From Thalassobacillus sp. CUG 92003 (lineage in GTDB: Bacteria > Bacillota > Bacilli > Bacillales > Halobacillaceae), in assembly GCF_013618635.1 (NCBI RefSeq), contig NZ_JABLSJ010000004.1, forward strand, positions 1-64,000: a DNA stretch of 64,000 nucleotides. Direction: 5' to 3'. A program made the translations under genes and the position numbers. The notes under the pieces were generated by a model. It ran no database searches and had not been told where the DNA came from. It was given only the letters and a program-made list of their open reading frames with translations. This document shows positions 1 to 8,320 of this stretch, piece after piece; within the stretch, counting starts at the first letter, position 1; every line of letters starts with the position of its first letter.

Positions 1-44
1 AAAATCGCTCTTTTTTTATTCAGACCAAAAAACAGGACAGTATT

Positions 45-200
45 TCAGTGGCCTCGGCGAAGCCTGAGGAGGCTTGCCAGATCCCCCCGCAGGAAAGCGA
101 ATCCTTCCCCAACGGCCCTACACGCCCACAAACATCTCGAAATCGAGTCTTACAGAATTCTGCCCTTCAGCGAAAGACTCCGTTTCGAGATAAATATCCG
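45..200. repeat. Degenerate GC-rich intergenic repeat with hairpin
   Basis: Bases 48-130 hold a GC-rich block (GAAGCCTGAGGAGGCT followed by CCCCGCAGGAAAGCGAA) resembling the core of the dispersed repeats seen again at 34.7 kb and elsewhere in this window. Bases 135-197 form an imperfect stem-loop (CTCGAAATCGAGTCTT pairing with AAGACTCCGTTTCGAG). An open frame crosses it, but its low-complexity translation looks like repeat sequence and it has no convincing ribosome site. I treat the stretch before ppa as non-coding. Confidence 0.5.
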
Positions 201-242
201 CTTCACATATCAACAACAAACTTTAACTGAGCCTAATAAATA

Positions 243-278
243 AAAGAGGCTGTTCCATCCTATTGGAACAGCCTCTTT
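243..278 (-). terminator. Terminator of ppa
   Basis: A perfect 15-bp stem (AAAGAGGCTGTTCCA and its complement) with a 6-nt loop follows the ppa stop codon on the minus strand. The minus-strand transcript continues into a T-rich run, as expected of an intrinsic terminator. Confidence 0.9.
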
Positions 279-284
279 GAAAGC

Positions 285-776
285 TTAATTTTGATTTTGA
301 TAGCGTTCAATGCAGTCATCGATCAATTTAGCAGCTGCATCGGGTCCTTCCCATTCGCCAATTTCCGTTTTCTTACCTTGCAAATCTTTATACGTTTTGA
401 AAAAGTGGGATATTTCTTCTAATTTATGCTGCGGTACATCGTCTAATGAATGAACTTCTTTGAATCGCGGATCCTCAACAGGTACAGCCAGAAGTTTCTG
501 ATCTTCTTCGCCATCATCGATCATATTCAAAAAGCCGATGACGCGTGAGTCGATGACGCAACCAGGAAAAGTAGGGTTCGTTACAAGGACTAACGCATCC
601 AGCGGATCATCATCCAGAGCGAGTGTGTCTTCAATGTAACCGTATTCGGCTGGATAGAACTGCGATGAAAATAGAACGCGATCCAGTTTGAAAGCGCCTT
701 TGTCTTTGTCATATTCATATTTGTTTTGACTGCCTGTCGGAATTTCGACAAATACTTCAATTTCTTTGTTAGCCAT
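285..776 (-). CDS. ppa: Inorganic pyrophosphatase, family I
   Basis: Soluble cytoplasmic Mg-dependent enzyme that hydrolyses the pyrophosphate released by nucleic acid, tRNA-charging and activation reactions, pulling them forward. The 163-residue protein has the full length of a bacterial family I enzyme. It carries the metal-binding signature DDDPLD at residues 55-60 and the upstream YPAEYGYI segment typical of the family. The ATG start has an AGGAGG ribosome site about 9 nt upstream. It is a single-gene unit with its own terminator, divergent from the HTH regulator. B. subtilis itself relies on a family II enzyme, so a family I enzyme is a lineage-dependent choice. Assignment is firm. Confidence 0.95.
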   Translation of the reverse strand: MANKEIEVFVEIPTGSQNKYEYDKDKGAFKLDRVLFSSQFYPAEYGYIEDTLALDDDPLDALVLVTNPTFPGCVIDSRVIGFLNMIDDGEEDQKLLAVPVEDPRFKEVHSLDDVPQHKLEEISHFFKTYKDLQGKKTEIGEWEGPDAAAKLIDDCIERYQNQN

Positions 777-901
777 GATGATGCCTCCTATAATTCATGA
801 TTTATGTAGGGTCACTTCATAAATTATATCAGCAATTTAATGGGAATAAAAGCATTAGGCATGTTAAAATAAAGACGATGAAAATGGAGGGAAGTTGTCG
901 T

Positions 902-1351
902 ATGGATAAAGCGTTCCTGATTGAGCAAGTGTCGTTGAAGATGAAATTGATCCGTGTAGAATTTGATTACAACCAGTCACGTATGGCCGCTGTTCTTGGG
1001 TTGTCTAAAAAAACCCTGGTCCAGATCGAAAAGGGGCGGACTCAGGCAGGCTGGACAACTGTAGTGGCGGTATGTGCTTTATTCCGAGATAGCGACATTC
1101 TTAAATCATTATTGGGGGAAGACCCATTAGAAGTGATTGAAACAGTCGCCCATGATTACATCGACCGGCGAAAAGGTAAAACGCTCGGAGGAAAAGTCTG
1201 GTGGCACACGATCGATCAGTCAGGTTCATTTACACTCCAACAAAATGTCATTAGTCAGCATTATCGTATCATTGATGAACATCATTACCGTTGGTTTTCT
1301 AGTTTCGATCAAAATGAAGCCAAAGAAAGATATGAGGAAATGACCCGATAA
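902..1351 (+). CDS. XRE-family helix-turn-helix regulator
   Basis: A 149-residue protein whose first ~65 residues form an XRE/Cro-type helix-turn-helix (QSRMAAVLGLSKKTLVQIEKGR is the scanning and recognition region). The remainder, about residues 75-149, is a short aromatic-rich tail (GGKVWWHTI, HHYRWF) that I do not recognise as a known ligand domain. The ATG at 902 is chosen because GGAGGG lies 10 nt upstream; a longer frame back to 797 lacks a ribosome site. It stands alone between ppa and ferredoxin and ends at a shared terminator. DNA binding is likely; its target and signal are unknown. Confidence 0.75.
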   Translation: MDKAFLIEQVSLKMKLIRVEFDYNQSRMAAVLGLSKKTLVQIEKGRTQAGWTTVVAVCALFRDSDILKSLLGEDPLEVIETVAHDYIDRRKGKTLGGKVWWHTIDQSGSFTLQQNVISQHYRIIDEHHYRWFSSFDQNEAKERYEEMTR

Positions 1352-1384
1352 AAAAACCCTTCATTCATATGATGAAGGATTTTA
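1351..1384. terminator. Bidirectional terminator, HTH gene / fer
   Basis: CCTTCAT paired with ATGAAGG, flanked by an A-run on the left and a T-run on the right, lies between two convergent genes and can end transcription from both sides. Confidence 0.75.
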
Positions 1385-1395
1385 GTTCTAAGTGT

Positions 1396-1656
<261 letters not shown>

Positions 1657-1855
1657 CTAGGTGCTTGTGATCACCCGATTTATCTCCAACAACGCTTGAA
1701 AAATTTACGCTCTCAGGTTCAAATGGTTCATAGGATATTGTAAATCTCTTTATTAATCATTTCAACATTAAGGGGCCGAAAGGGAGGAATCCCTTATTAT
1801 TGAGAAACATATAGGAACAATCTATAAAAGGAAAAGCAGCGTTATTACGTATATA

Positions 1856-2863
1856 GTGTTAGATTGCATCAAACGCATGAAGGGCGAGCGGACCCTGTCC
1901 GGTTTGTATCATATTCTGACCGGAAAACGTTCCTCACAGACGCTTCAAGACGCACGCGTGTATCAGATATCCAGGTATTTCGGGATTTATAAATCGTTGT
2001 CTCGTTATGATCTGGATCGTCTTATCGATGAACTGGAACAGGAAGGGGATATTGAAAGAGCTGAGGGAGGAAGCGCATACCTAACAACAAAAGGTGAGGC
2101 TAAGGTGGAAGATGGAAGAGATCCACTTCCCTACTTGAACGGGTTTCTGTTACATGATATCGTTCCCCAGTTTGCTAGGAAGCTGTTATTGTATATTCAA
2201 ACCATAACCAATATGACAAGAAACGAGCTGCATTTTATCCCCATCATAGAAGATAAGAATGTTCAAGAGTGGGTGAGAGAGCGTTATGACCAAGATAAAA
2301 AACAGCTGCAAGCAGTAAATGATGCGATTTTCTGTGAGCTTCATGCATTCTTAACTCGGTTAACTGAAACACAAGCGCATCTATTTGTAAATCGCCTCTC
2401 GGGTGGTGGATACATCGGTAAAACGTTGCAGCAGTTGAGTGATGACATTGAGTATGGGCGCCATGATATCCACGTCTTCTTACATCATCTGTGGTCTCAG
2501 CTATACGTAACAGTTAGAAACGAAACAGCGATTCTTTACTCATTTACTGATGATACAAAACCGTTGATTACAAGGTCTGCCCAAAAAACCCATGATCTTT
2601 TGCAGAAAGGGCATCAATTAGCGGCGGTGCAGGAGATCCGCAACCTAAAAATGAGTACGATTCAAGATCATATTGTAGAGATGGCCTTAATGCTTCCTGA
2701 ATTCGATATCCTTATGTATATCCCAGACTCAGATGCCATCCACAGCATTGCTGCAGCTGCGAAACGGCTTGAAACAAAAAAACTTAAAACCATTCATCAA
2801 GCGTGTGATGGCAGGTTTGATTATTTTCACATTCGATTAGTTTTAGCGCGTTATCTTCAATAA
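1856..2863 (+). CDS. ypbB: YpbB family helix-turn-helix protein
   Basis: Cytoplasmic protein of unknown biochemical role, always found directly upstream of a RecQ-type helicase in Bacillaceae; its C-terminal part resembles a helix-turn-helix region of RQC type, suggesting it works with the helicase. The frame gives 335 residues from GTG 1856, ending 29 nt before recQ, so the two are surely co-transcribed. The start is uncertain. The frame is open upstream, hydrophobic residues matching the family N-terminus lie before the GTG, and no ribosome site precedes 1856. ATT codons at 1844 (AAAGGA 11 nt upstream) or 1796 (GGGAGG 8 nt upstream) would be better placed. Identity is from context and N-terminal similarity (GERTLSGLYHILTGKRSSQT). 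Confidence 0.8.
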   Translation: MLDCIKRMKGERTLSGLYHILTGKRSSQTLQDARVYQISRYFGIYKSLSRYDLDRLIDELEQEGDIERAEGGSAYLTTKGEAKVEDGRDPLPYLNGFLLHDIVPQFARKLLLYIQTITNMTRNELHFIPIIEDKNVQEWVRERYDQDKKQLQAVNDAIFCELHAFLTRLTETQAHLFVNRLSGGGYIGKTLQQLSDDIEYGRHDIHVFLHHLWSQLYVTVRNETAILYSFTDDTKPLITRSAQKTHDLLQKGHQLAAVQEIRNLKMSTIQDHIVEMALMLPEFDILMYIPDSDAIHSIAAAAKRLETKKLKTIHQACDGRFDYFHIRLVLARYLQ

Positions 2864-2892
2864 TAGATTTTGTCAATCAAAGGGTGAATAAA

Positions 2893-4440
2893 ATGGCCGC
2901 GATGGATGTAAAACATATGCTGTACGACTATTTCGGGTATGAAAATTTTCGGGAAGGACAAGAGGAAATAATCAATGATATATTAAAGGGACATAACTGT
3001 TTAGGCATTCTCCCAACAGGTAGCGGAAAGTCTTTATGCTACCAGCTGCCTTCTTTGCTGCTTCCGGGGGTCACCATCGTCATATCGCCACTTATTTCAC
3101 TTATGATTGATCAAGTTAAGCAGCTCAAAGCTCACGGCATCAAAAATGTAGCGGCGTTGAACAGTTTTATGGATAGATCTGAACGGGCTGAGGTCTTCCG
3201 TCACCTTGGCCGTTATAACGTACTGTATATGTCACCTGAGATGATTCAGAACGAATGGGTGCAAGCACACCTGAAAACTATTACCGTATCATTATTGGTG
3301 GTTGATGAAGCCCACTGCATTTCTCAGTGGGGGCATGAATTCCGTACTGATTATATGAGGTTGGCATCGGCCATCCAAGTTTTGGGTGAGCCGACTATTT
3401 TGGCTTTAAGCGCTACAGCGACGCCCGATGTTCAACAGGATATCATCAATCAATTGTCTCCATCATGTGACATGGTACGTCATGTTTATCCGATGGATCG
3501 TACCAATATCAGCTTCGCAGTCGAACGGTGCTCTCAGGATGAGGACAAGTTGCGTCGCATTCGCTCCCTCTTGGAATCACGGCACGTTCCCTCGATGATA
3601 TATTTCTCCAGTAGACAATGGACCGAGCAAGCTGCTTATTATTTGCAGGAGCATACAAAAGACGTTCGTATCTCTTTTTATCATGGTGGTATGGAACAGA
3701 CCGACCGATTGCTCGTGCAACAACAGTTCATGAACAATCAGTTGGACGTTGTATGCTGTACAAGCGCATTTGGCATGGGGGTGGATAAACAGAACATTCG
3801 GATGGTGATTCACTTCCACGTACCTGCACAAGTGGAATCTTTTATTCAAGAAGTGGGGCGTGCCGGACGAGATGGTCGTCACAGTGTGAGTTTAGTGTTG
3901 TACAATGATCGTGATTATCATATTCCAGCACGGTTGAATGAAAGGGAGCTGCCAGCAATCGGTCGCATGGATGAAATCTTTCGCCAGCTAGAGTTCTTCA
4001 TGACGTCCGGACCTTCTCTCCCTGCTGATGAGGACATGCAAGAAGCGCTGCAGTTATCTGAGGCGCAATGGAATTTTCTTCAGCGTCAACTTGAGATCAG
4101 GGGGTTGATAGCTAAACGGAAGATACGTGTTCATGAGCCTCGCTTCTGGCAAGCAGAAAAACAACGGATAACGGAATTCATCAAGCTGCGCATGCAATAT
4201 AAACAAAGTAAATTAACAGAAATGATCAGCTGGATCGACACGTCGATGTGCCGAAGAGAACAATTATTTTCAGCTTTTCAGGACACGATCCGAAACCCGG
4301 AAGTACCGTGTTGTGATGGATGTGGTTTTTGTGTAGATGAATCACCCCGATCCCCGTCTACGCAAGCGAGAGTCGTCTCTGATTGGCAGGAGCGGCTGAG
4401 GAGAATTTTTAATCAGGAAGTGACCTATGGGAAGACTTAG
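2893..4440 (+). CDS. recS: RecQ-family ATP-dependent DNA helicase (RecS)
   Basis: 3'-5' DNA helicase of superfamily 2 involved in replication-fork and recombination repair. The 515 residues show Walker A LPTGSGKS (40-47), the DEAH box with the RecQ extension CISQWGHEF (138 on), AFGMGVDK, the arginine-finger motif EVGRAGRDG, and a C-terminal zinc site with Cys453, Cys473, Cys477 and Cys480. There is no HRDC domain after it, as in the shorter RecS paralogue of B. subtilis rather than RecQ itself. ATG 2893 is preferred to GTG 2884 because AAAGGGTGA sits 7 nt before it. Second gene of the ypbB operon, overlapping the following protease gene by 14 nt. Confidence 0.93.
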   Translation: MAAMDVKHMLYDYFGYENFREGQEEIINDILKGHNCLGILPTGSGKSLCYQLPSLLLPGVTIVISPLISLMIDQVKQLKAHGIKNVAALNSFMDRSERAEVFRHLGRYNVLYMSPEMIQNEWVQAHLKTITVSLLVVDEAHCISQWGHEFRTDYMRLASAIQVLGEPTILALSATATPDVQQDIINQLSPSCDMVRHVYPMDRTNISFAVERCSQDEDKLRRIRSLLESRHVPSMIYFSSRQWTEQAAYYLQEHTKDVRISFYHGGMEQTDRLLVQQQFMNNQLDVVCCTSAFGMGVDKQNIRMVIHFHVPAQVESFIQEVGRAGRDGRHSVSLVLYNDRDYHIPARLNERELPAIGRMDEIFRQLEFFMTSGPSLPADEDMQEALQLSEAQWNFLQRQLEIRGLIAKRKIRVHEPRFWQAEKQRITEFIKLRMQYKQSKLTEMISWIDTSMCRREQLFSAFQDTIRNPEVPCCDGCGFCVDESPRSPSTQARVVSDWQERLRRIFNQEVTYGKT

Positions 4441-5011
4441 GCAAGATGAAATCATTCAACAAATGACAGATCAGGAAGTTACGTTTCATTTAGTAGTAAC
4501 ACAGTGCATTCTCCTGGTGCTCGCGGTATTCGGAAGTGTTATTCTGTTTCAGGAATGGCTTAACCAATGGCTGCAATTGTTTTCGTTCAATGTGAGAGAG
4601 TTACTTGTGTTTGGTGTGGTGCCGGGGTTAATTGTCGTTATTTTCGATCTGATATTAATCAAAGTCATACCTGAAAAGCATTATGATGATGGGGGAATAA
4701 ATTATAAAGTTTTTCGTAATCGTTCGTTCTCTGGCATATTTTCGCTCGTGTTGTTAGTAGCTGTCAGTGAAGAGGTGTTGTTTCGAGGAGTTATCCAAAA
4801 TTCATATGGCTATTTAGCTGCCAGTATTCTGTTTGCTCTCGTCCATTTCCGGTACTTGAAGAAAATTGTGTTGCTGGTTTCTGTTCTTTTTATTAGTTTT
4901 TTTATCGGTTATATGTTCGAACTGACTCATAATTTGCTCGCAACCATAGTGGCTCATTTCATAATTGATTTCTTGCTGGCTAGTTGGATCAGGACAAGAA
5001 AAGGGGGATAA
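4427..5011 (+). CDS. ypbD: CPBP family intramembrane metalloprotease
   Basis: Polytopic membrane protein of the CAAX-protease/bacteriocin-processing (Abi, CPBP) family. The 194 residues hold five or so hydrophobic segments and the three conserved motifs: Glu115-Glu116-x3-Arg120 (EEVLFR), FxxxH ending at His140, and a third motif with His177 (IVAHFIID), the presumed metal and catalytic residues. Substrate unknown; family members cleave membrane peptides or act in immunity and signalling. The start overlaps recS by 14 nt, so translation is probably coupled. It sits where ypbD lies in B. subtilis. Confidence 0.85.
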   Translation: MGRLRQDEIIQQMTDQEVTFHLVVTQCILLVLAVFGSVILFQEWLNQWLQLFSFNVRELLVFGVVPGLIVVIFDLILIKVIPEKHYDDGGINYKVFRNRSFSGIFSLVLLVAVSEEVLFRGVIQNSYGYLAASILFALVHFRYLKKIVLLVSVLFISFFIGYMFELTHNLLATIVAHFIIDFLLASWIRTRKGG

Positions 5012-5013
5012 AG

Positions 5014-5322
5014 GTGAATACGAATGAACACGAAAGGCAATCAGAGGCACGGGAGCAATACAAGACGGAAAGCTATGCAGAAGACGAAGACATGGATGTA
5101 TTGAATCTACCGCCACGAAGTGAAGTGCATACAGGTAAAAAAACAGCGATGAATGTAGGGGCAGGCGTCCCATTGGTTCGTTTACTCGTCATTTTCATCG
5201 TTCTCGCTACCATTGCCGTGCTGGCTTACATGTATTGGGGTGAACTATTTAACGACAATGAACAAACGGCTTTGCTAAATGCCATACCTAACACGACGGG
5301 AACATCATTATGTAAACTGTGA
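5014..5322 (+). CDS. YpbE-like membrane protein, apparently truncated
   Basis: Position and layout match YpbE, a bitopic protein with a long acidic cytoplasmic N-terminus, one membrane helix and an external LysM domain. Here the 102 residues give the charged N-terminus (about 1-55) and the membrane helix (VRLLVIFIVLATIAVLAYMY), but only about 25 residues follow and no LysM fold fits in them. The last residues (NAIPNTTGTSL) faintly resemble the end of a LysM repeat, so an internal deletion is possible. GTG 5014 is used, with AAGGGGG 6 nt upstream. It may be a decaying gene or a functional short form; nothing shows which. Confidence 0.6.
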   Translation: MNTNEHERQSEAREQYKTESYAEDEDMDVLNLPPRSEVHTGKKTAMNVGAGVPLVRLLVIFIVLATIAVLAYMYWGELFNDNEQTALLNAIPNTTGTSLCKL

Positions 5323-5332
5323 ATAAAATGAA

Positions 5333-5373
5333 AGGCGGCGAGGCCATACTGTAATGGATTGGCATCGCCGCCT
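5333..5373 (-). terminator. Terminator of the cotJ operon (possibly two-way)
   Basis: AGGCGGCGA pairs with TCGCCGCCT between the converging ypbE and cotJC genes. The T-rich tract lies on the minus-strand exit side, so it mainly terminates cotJABC. Confidence 0.75.
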
Positions 5374-5404
5374 AAAGAGGAAGTGTTCATCACTTGCTTT
5401 TCAA

Positions 5405-5974
5405 TTAGAAATATCGTTTTTTATCTCTCTCTTCTTTAAGTATTTCGACTGCTTCTCTAAAGCGCTGTGAATGAATGATTTCTCTTTCCCTTAAAAATTT
5501 CAGTCCATCATTTAATTCAGGATCATCTGACATGTTGATGATCCATTGATATGTTGCTCTTGCTTTTTCTTCGGCTGCAATATCTTCATATAAATCGGCA
5601 ATTGGATCACCTTTAGCCTGAATATAAGTCGCTGTCCAAGGAGATCCTGCTGCATTTTCATAATACAAGGCATTGTCATGATTAGCATAATGCGCGCCAA
5701 GTCCGGCTTCTTTCATTTGTTCTGGCGTTGCATCTTTCGTTAATTTGTAAACCATGGTCGCTATCATCTCAAGGTGAGCAAACTCCTCTGTTCCGATATC
5801 AGTCAATAACCCGATCACTTCGTTAGGAATGGTATACCGCTGATTCAAGTAACGGAGTGCAGCGGACAATTCGCCATCAGCCCCGCCGTATTGCTCGATC
5901 AGATATTTGGCCAGCCGGGGATTACATTCCCGAACTTTTACAGGGTATTGCAATTTCTTTTGGTAATACCACAA
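5405..5974 (-). CDS. cotJC: Spore coat protein CotJC, Mn-catalase fold
   Basis: Inner spore coat component made in the mother cell; belongs to the dimanganese catalase superfamily. The 189 residues equal the B. subtilis length and keep the ligand-bearing segments (TDIGTEEFAHLEMIA near residues 58-72; EDIAAEEKARATYQ near 130-143). Peroxide-removing activity is plausible from the family but is not shown by sequence alone. The start is TTG 5974 with AGGAGG 9 nt upstream. Last gene of cotJA-cotJB-cotJC. Confidence 0.95.
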   Translation of the reverse strand: MWYYQKKLQYPVKVRECNPRLAKYLIEQYGGADGELSAALRYLNQRYTIPNEVIGLLTDIGTEEFAHLEMIATMVYKLTKDATPEQMKEAGLGAHYANHDNALYYENAAGSPWTATYIQAKGDPIADLYEDIAAEEKARATYQWIINMSDDPELNDGLKFLREREIIHSQRFREAVEILKEERDKKRYF

Positions 5975-6016
5975 ATGACATGACCTCCTTATTCTGCCTT
6001 TGCTTTCATCAGCTGA

Positions 6017-6277
6017 TCATATCTGCCAAGGCCAAGGCCCACGGCTCCATTGCCACGGGTAAGCTGAATAACTTTCCCCGAATTGCATAAGGGGACCGTA
6101 TAATTGTTCAAATTGCTGTTTGAGTTGCTTGCTGTGATGGGCGCAGTGATTGAATTGCTCGAGTGCCTGTTGATCGTAAGGGTGCGTATCAAGGTACAGC
6201 GTTAATTCCACGAGGACGAAATCAGCACGTTGGATTTCTAAGAGTAGGTCTTCGTATTCTTTGGGAATTTTGGTCAA
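6017..6277 (-). CDS. cotJB: Spore coat protein CotJB
   Basis: Small coat protein that is needed with CotJA and CotJC for their incorporation into the coat. The conserved stretch DFVLVELTLYLDTHP (about residues 18-32) and the Trp-rich ending WQWSRGPWPW identify it. Two TTG starts are possible: 6283, which overlaps the cotJA stop as TTGA, and 6277, which gives 86 residues and lies 9 nt from AGGAGG. The second has the better spacing and is used here. Confidence 0.9.
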   Translation of the reverse strand: MTKIPKEYEDLLLEIQRADFVLVELTLYLDTHPYDQQALEQFNHCAHHSKQLKQQFEQLYGPLMQFGESYSAYPWQWSRGPWPWQI

Positions 6278-6279
6278 GT

Positions 6280-6489
6280 TCAATCACCTCCTTTAAAGGG
6301 GTAAGGGTCATAGAACAATGGCCATAATGTTCCCTTGCATAGAGCTTCAGCTGGTGAGAACTGGGGGAGGCCTGGTGGTTGAAAACCCACATACAAATTA
6401 GGAGGCGTGCTGTAGCATTTCACTAATTTTGGAGGGCAAGGGTCGTTATTACTGTTAAAAGGCTGATAACATTTGAATTGACTGCTCAT
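6280..6489 (-). CDS. cotJA: Spore coat protein CotJA
   Basis: First gene of the coat operon; a 69-residue Pro- and Cys-containing protein with the CotJA pattern (PNLYVGFQPPGLPQFSPAEAL, then GTLWPLFYDPY near the end). ATG 6489 has GGAAGG 8 nt upstream; a GTG three codons earlier is less well placed. In B. subtilis this operon is sigma-E controlled. Upstream on the minus strand a GCATA and a CATATT lie about 15 nt apart, which could be such a promoter but matches the consensus only loosely. Confidence 0.9.
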   Translation of the reverse strand: MSSQFKCYQPFNSNNDPCPPKLVKCYSTPPNLYVGFQPPGLPQFSPAEALCKGTLWPLFYDPYPFKGGD

Positions 6490-6620
6490 TCGTATCACCT
6501 TCCAATCCGTTATCAGAATAAAATATGTGTCAACAGTTCGTCCTATGCTAAGATATAGATAGGGCTACGATAAAAGTTAATCGATGCTTTTACATAATTA
6601 ATAACTGGGAGGTCATAATC

Positions 6621-7253
6621 GTGTTTGTAAAAACGTTAATGAAACCGAAACATCAATGTTACGTGGCGGATGTCCAAGATTCACTTGCTGATGTATTAAA
6701 ATCCCTGGATGAGCACGATATCCTTGGTATGCCGGTATTGGATGGGGATACATTCATCGGTATGATTTCGACAGAACTGATCTATCGCGGCTGTTTCAAC
6801 AGTGAACTGAATCAAGCTGATTATCTTAGTCAAACCAAAACGGCGAATCTGGTCGGGTGGGAAGAGCTTGCCATAACGGAAGATGAGGTTTTTGAACATA
6901 CGTTGCCGGCCTTTAAAGGCTTTCCTGTGTTGGCTGTGGTCGATCGCGATCGCACGTTCCTTGGACTCGTTACCCGTGATGACGTGCTCGAACAGTTTGA
7001 AAGTGCTTTCGGTGTTAAGAAGAAAGGGGTGCGAATCGCGTTCACTTCTGAGGATTCTGCGGGTCGAATCGAACGGCTTGGGGACATTATTAAAAGTCAT
7101 CATGAGAACGTCATCTCTCTGACGACATTTGATGAAACCGATAAATTGGCGCGTCGCATCGTTCTTAAAGTAGATGCTAGTGATAATATAGAACGATTTA
7201 CAAATAAATTAGAGCGAACAGGGTTTCGGATTTTAAGTGTAAAGGAAGTATAA
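6621..7253 (+). CDS. CBS-pair and ACT-like domain protein (AcuB-like architecture)
   Basis: Cytoplasmic sensor-type protein of 210 residues: two CBS motifs in tandem (about 1-60 and 75-130, with DILGMPVLDGDTFIGMIS and GFPVLAVVDRDRTFLGLVTRDD), which usually bind adenosyl nucleotides, followed by an ACT-like domain (about 138-210). This layout is that of AcuB, but sequence similarity is moderate and no acuA/acuC genes are near, so I give no symbol. GTG 6621 has GGGAGG 8 nt upstream. Single-gene unit between the cotJ operon and ypbG, ending at its own terminator. Ligand and partner unknown. Confidence 0.75.
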   Translation: MFVKTLMKPKHQCYVADVQDSLADVLKSLDEHDILGMPVLDGDTFIGMISTELIYRGCFNSELNQADYLSQTKTANLVGWEELAITEDEVFEHTLPAFKGFPVLAVVDRDRTFLGLVTRDDVLEQFESAFGVKKKGVRIAFTSEDSAGRIERLGDIIKSHHENVISLTTFDETDKLARRIVLKVDASDNIERFTNKLERTGFRILSVKEV

Positions 7254-7261
7254 ATAGAGCT

Positions 7262-7297
7262 CCCCTTGCTTGCACGAGCATGGGGGGTTTACTTTTT
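7262..7297 (+). terminator. Terminator after the CBS/ACT gene
   Basis: CCCCTTGCT pairs with AGCATGGGG (one mismatch) followed by TTTACTTTTT. Confidence 0.8.
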
Positions 7298-7343
7298 GTC
7301 AATATCATCATGACGCACTGGTGAAAACAGAGGGGGATAATGA

Positions 7344-8123
7344 ATGAGGTTTATACTGGCAGCCCTATCATTAGGTATCTCAGGTGTTTTATTTTATATG
7401 TATCGACTGGCTTTTAAAGATCATGTCAAACGTCATCACTTTAAATCAGCGGGATTTCCGGCTTCGTTCAATGAGATACATATGTTTTTTATAGCGGATA
7501 TCCATAAGCGTAATCTGAGTCAGACAACCTTGGATACTGTTGAGGAAAAAATTGATATGGTTATTGTCGGCGGCGATTTATTTGATAAGCGCGTCTCAGT
7601 CGATCAAGCTGTTGCCAATATAAAAAAATTGCAGACCTTCAATGCCCCTATCTATTTTATTTGGGGAAACAATGATTATAAAGCCGCCTATCATGAACTT
7701 GATGCACGTTTAAGCGAGTGCGGTGTCACAATTCTAGGCAATGCTTTCACCGAATTTGAATCTGAAAACGGAGATACGTTCGTACTGGTAGGGGTAGATC
7801 CTTATAAAAATGATAAAGCAGCGTTAGTAACTGATTTACAGGCCCGTAAAGATACGTTCCATATTACAGTTATACATGATCCGGTCATGTATAAAGACAT
7901 GCCGTCGGTGCATCCTTCAAAAGGACTTGTCCTCTCAGGCCATACTCATGGCGGACAGATCCGATTATTTGGTCTTGGTTTTTTTCAGCGAGGCGGTGTG
8001 CATCTGGAGGGAGATGTTGTTAAGCTGGTGACGGAAGGATACGGAACGGCTCACATCTCGATGCGACTTGGGACGAAGGCGGAATGCCACGTCATTACGC
8101 TTGAATCCGCATTTGACCGTTGA
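7344..8123 (+). CDS. ypbG: Membrane-anchored metallophosphoesterase (YpbG-like)
   Basis: Calcineurin-type phosphoesterase of 259 residues, anchored by an N-terminal hydrophobic helix (residues 3-20). The metal-site motifs are complete: Asp52-x-His54, GGD ending at Asp78, GNND 108-111, HDP near 173-175 and GHTHGG 199-204. Substrate unknown; relatives act on UDP-sugars, lipid pyrophosphates or cyclic nucleotides. Same length as B. subtilis YpbG and in the same neighbourhood. ATG 7344 has GAGGGGG upstream. Confidence 0.88.
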   Translation: MRFILAALSLGISGVLFYMYRLAFKDHVKRHHFKSAGFPASFNEIHMFFIADIHKRNLSQTTLDTVEEKIDMVIVGGDLFDKRVSVDQAVANIKKLQTFNAPIYFIWGNNDYKAAYHELDARLSECGVTILGNAFTEFESENGDTFVLVGVDPYKNDKAALVTDLQARKDTFHITVIHDPVMYKDMPSVHPSKGLVLSGHTHGGQIRLFGLGFFQRGGVHLEGDVVKLVTEGYGTAHISMRLGTKAECHVITLESAFDR

Positions 8124-8208
8124 GACACGGGAATAGCAGATCTCTTTCTTGAAATGACTGCATGATAAGGCGTAAATGATATAAGCTAAAAGTATGGTTA
8201 AATCGGGT

Positions 8209-8247
8209 AGGCGATAGGCCCCCACGTAAGAAATTCGCCTTTAATTT
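8209..8247 (+). terminator. Possible terminator after ypbG
   Basis: AGGCGA pairs with TCGCCT across a long loop, followed by TTTAATTT. The stem is short; assignment is tentative. The remaining gap to ypbH shows nothing else I can support. Confidence 0.35.
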
Positions 8248-8320
8248 GTTATTCGGTACCATAAAAGATTGTGACGACATAAGATATGAATAAGAACAGA
8301 AGGAATAAGGGGGCGATACC

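Noticed and set aside
48-230. A 60-codon open frame near the left end
   Set aside because: Its composition is that of the GC-rich repeat, it has no good ribosome site and it contains a hairpin.
6696-7103. A 135-codon minus-strand frame opposite the CBS/ACT gene
   Set aside because: Antisense frame of a clear gene; no ribosome site or homology.
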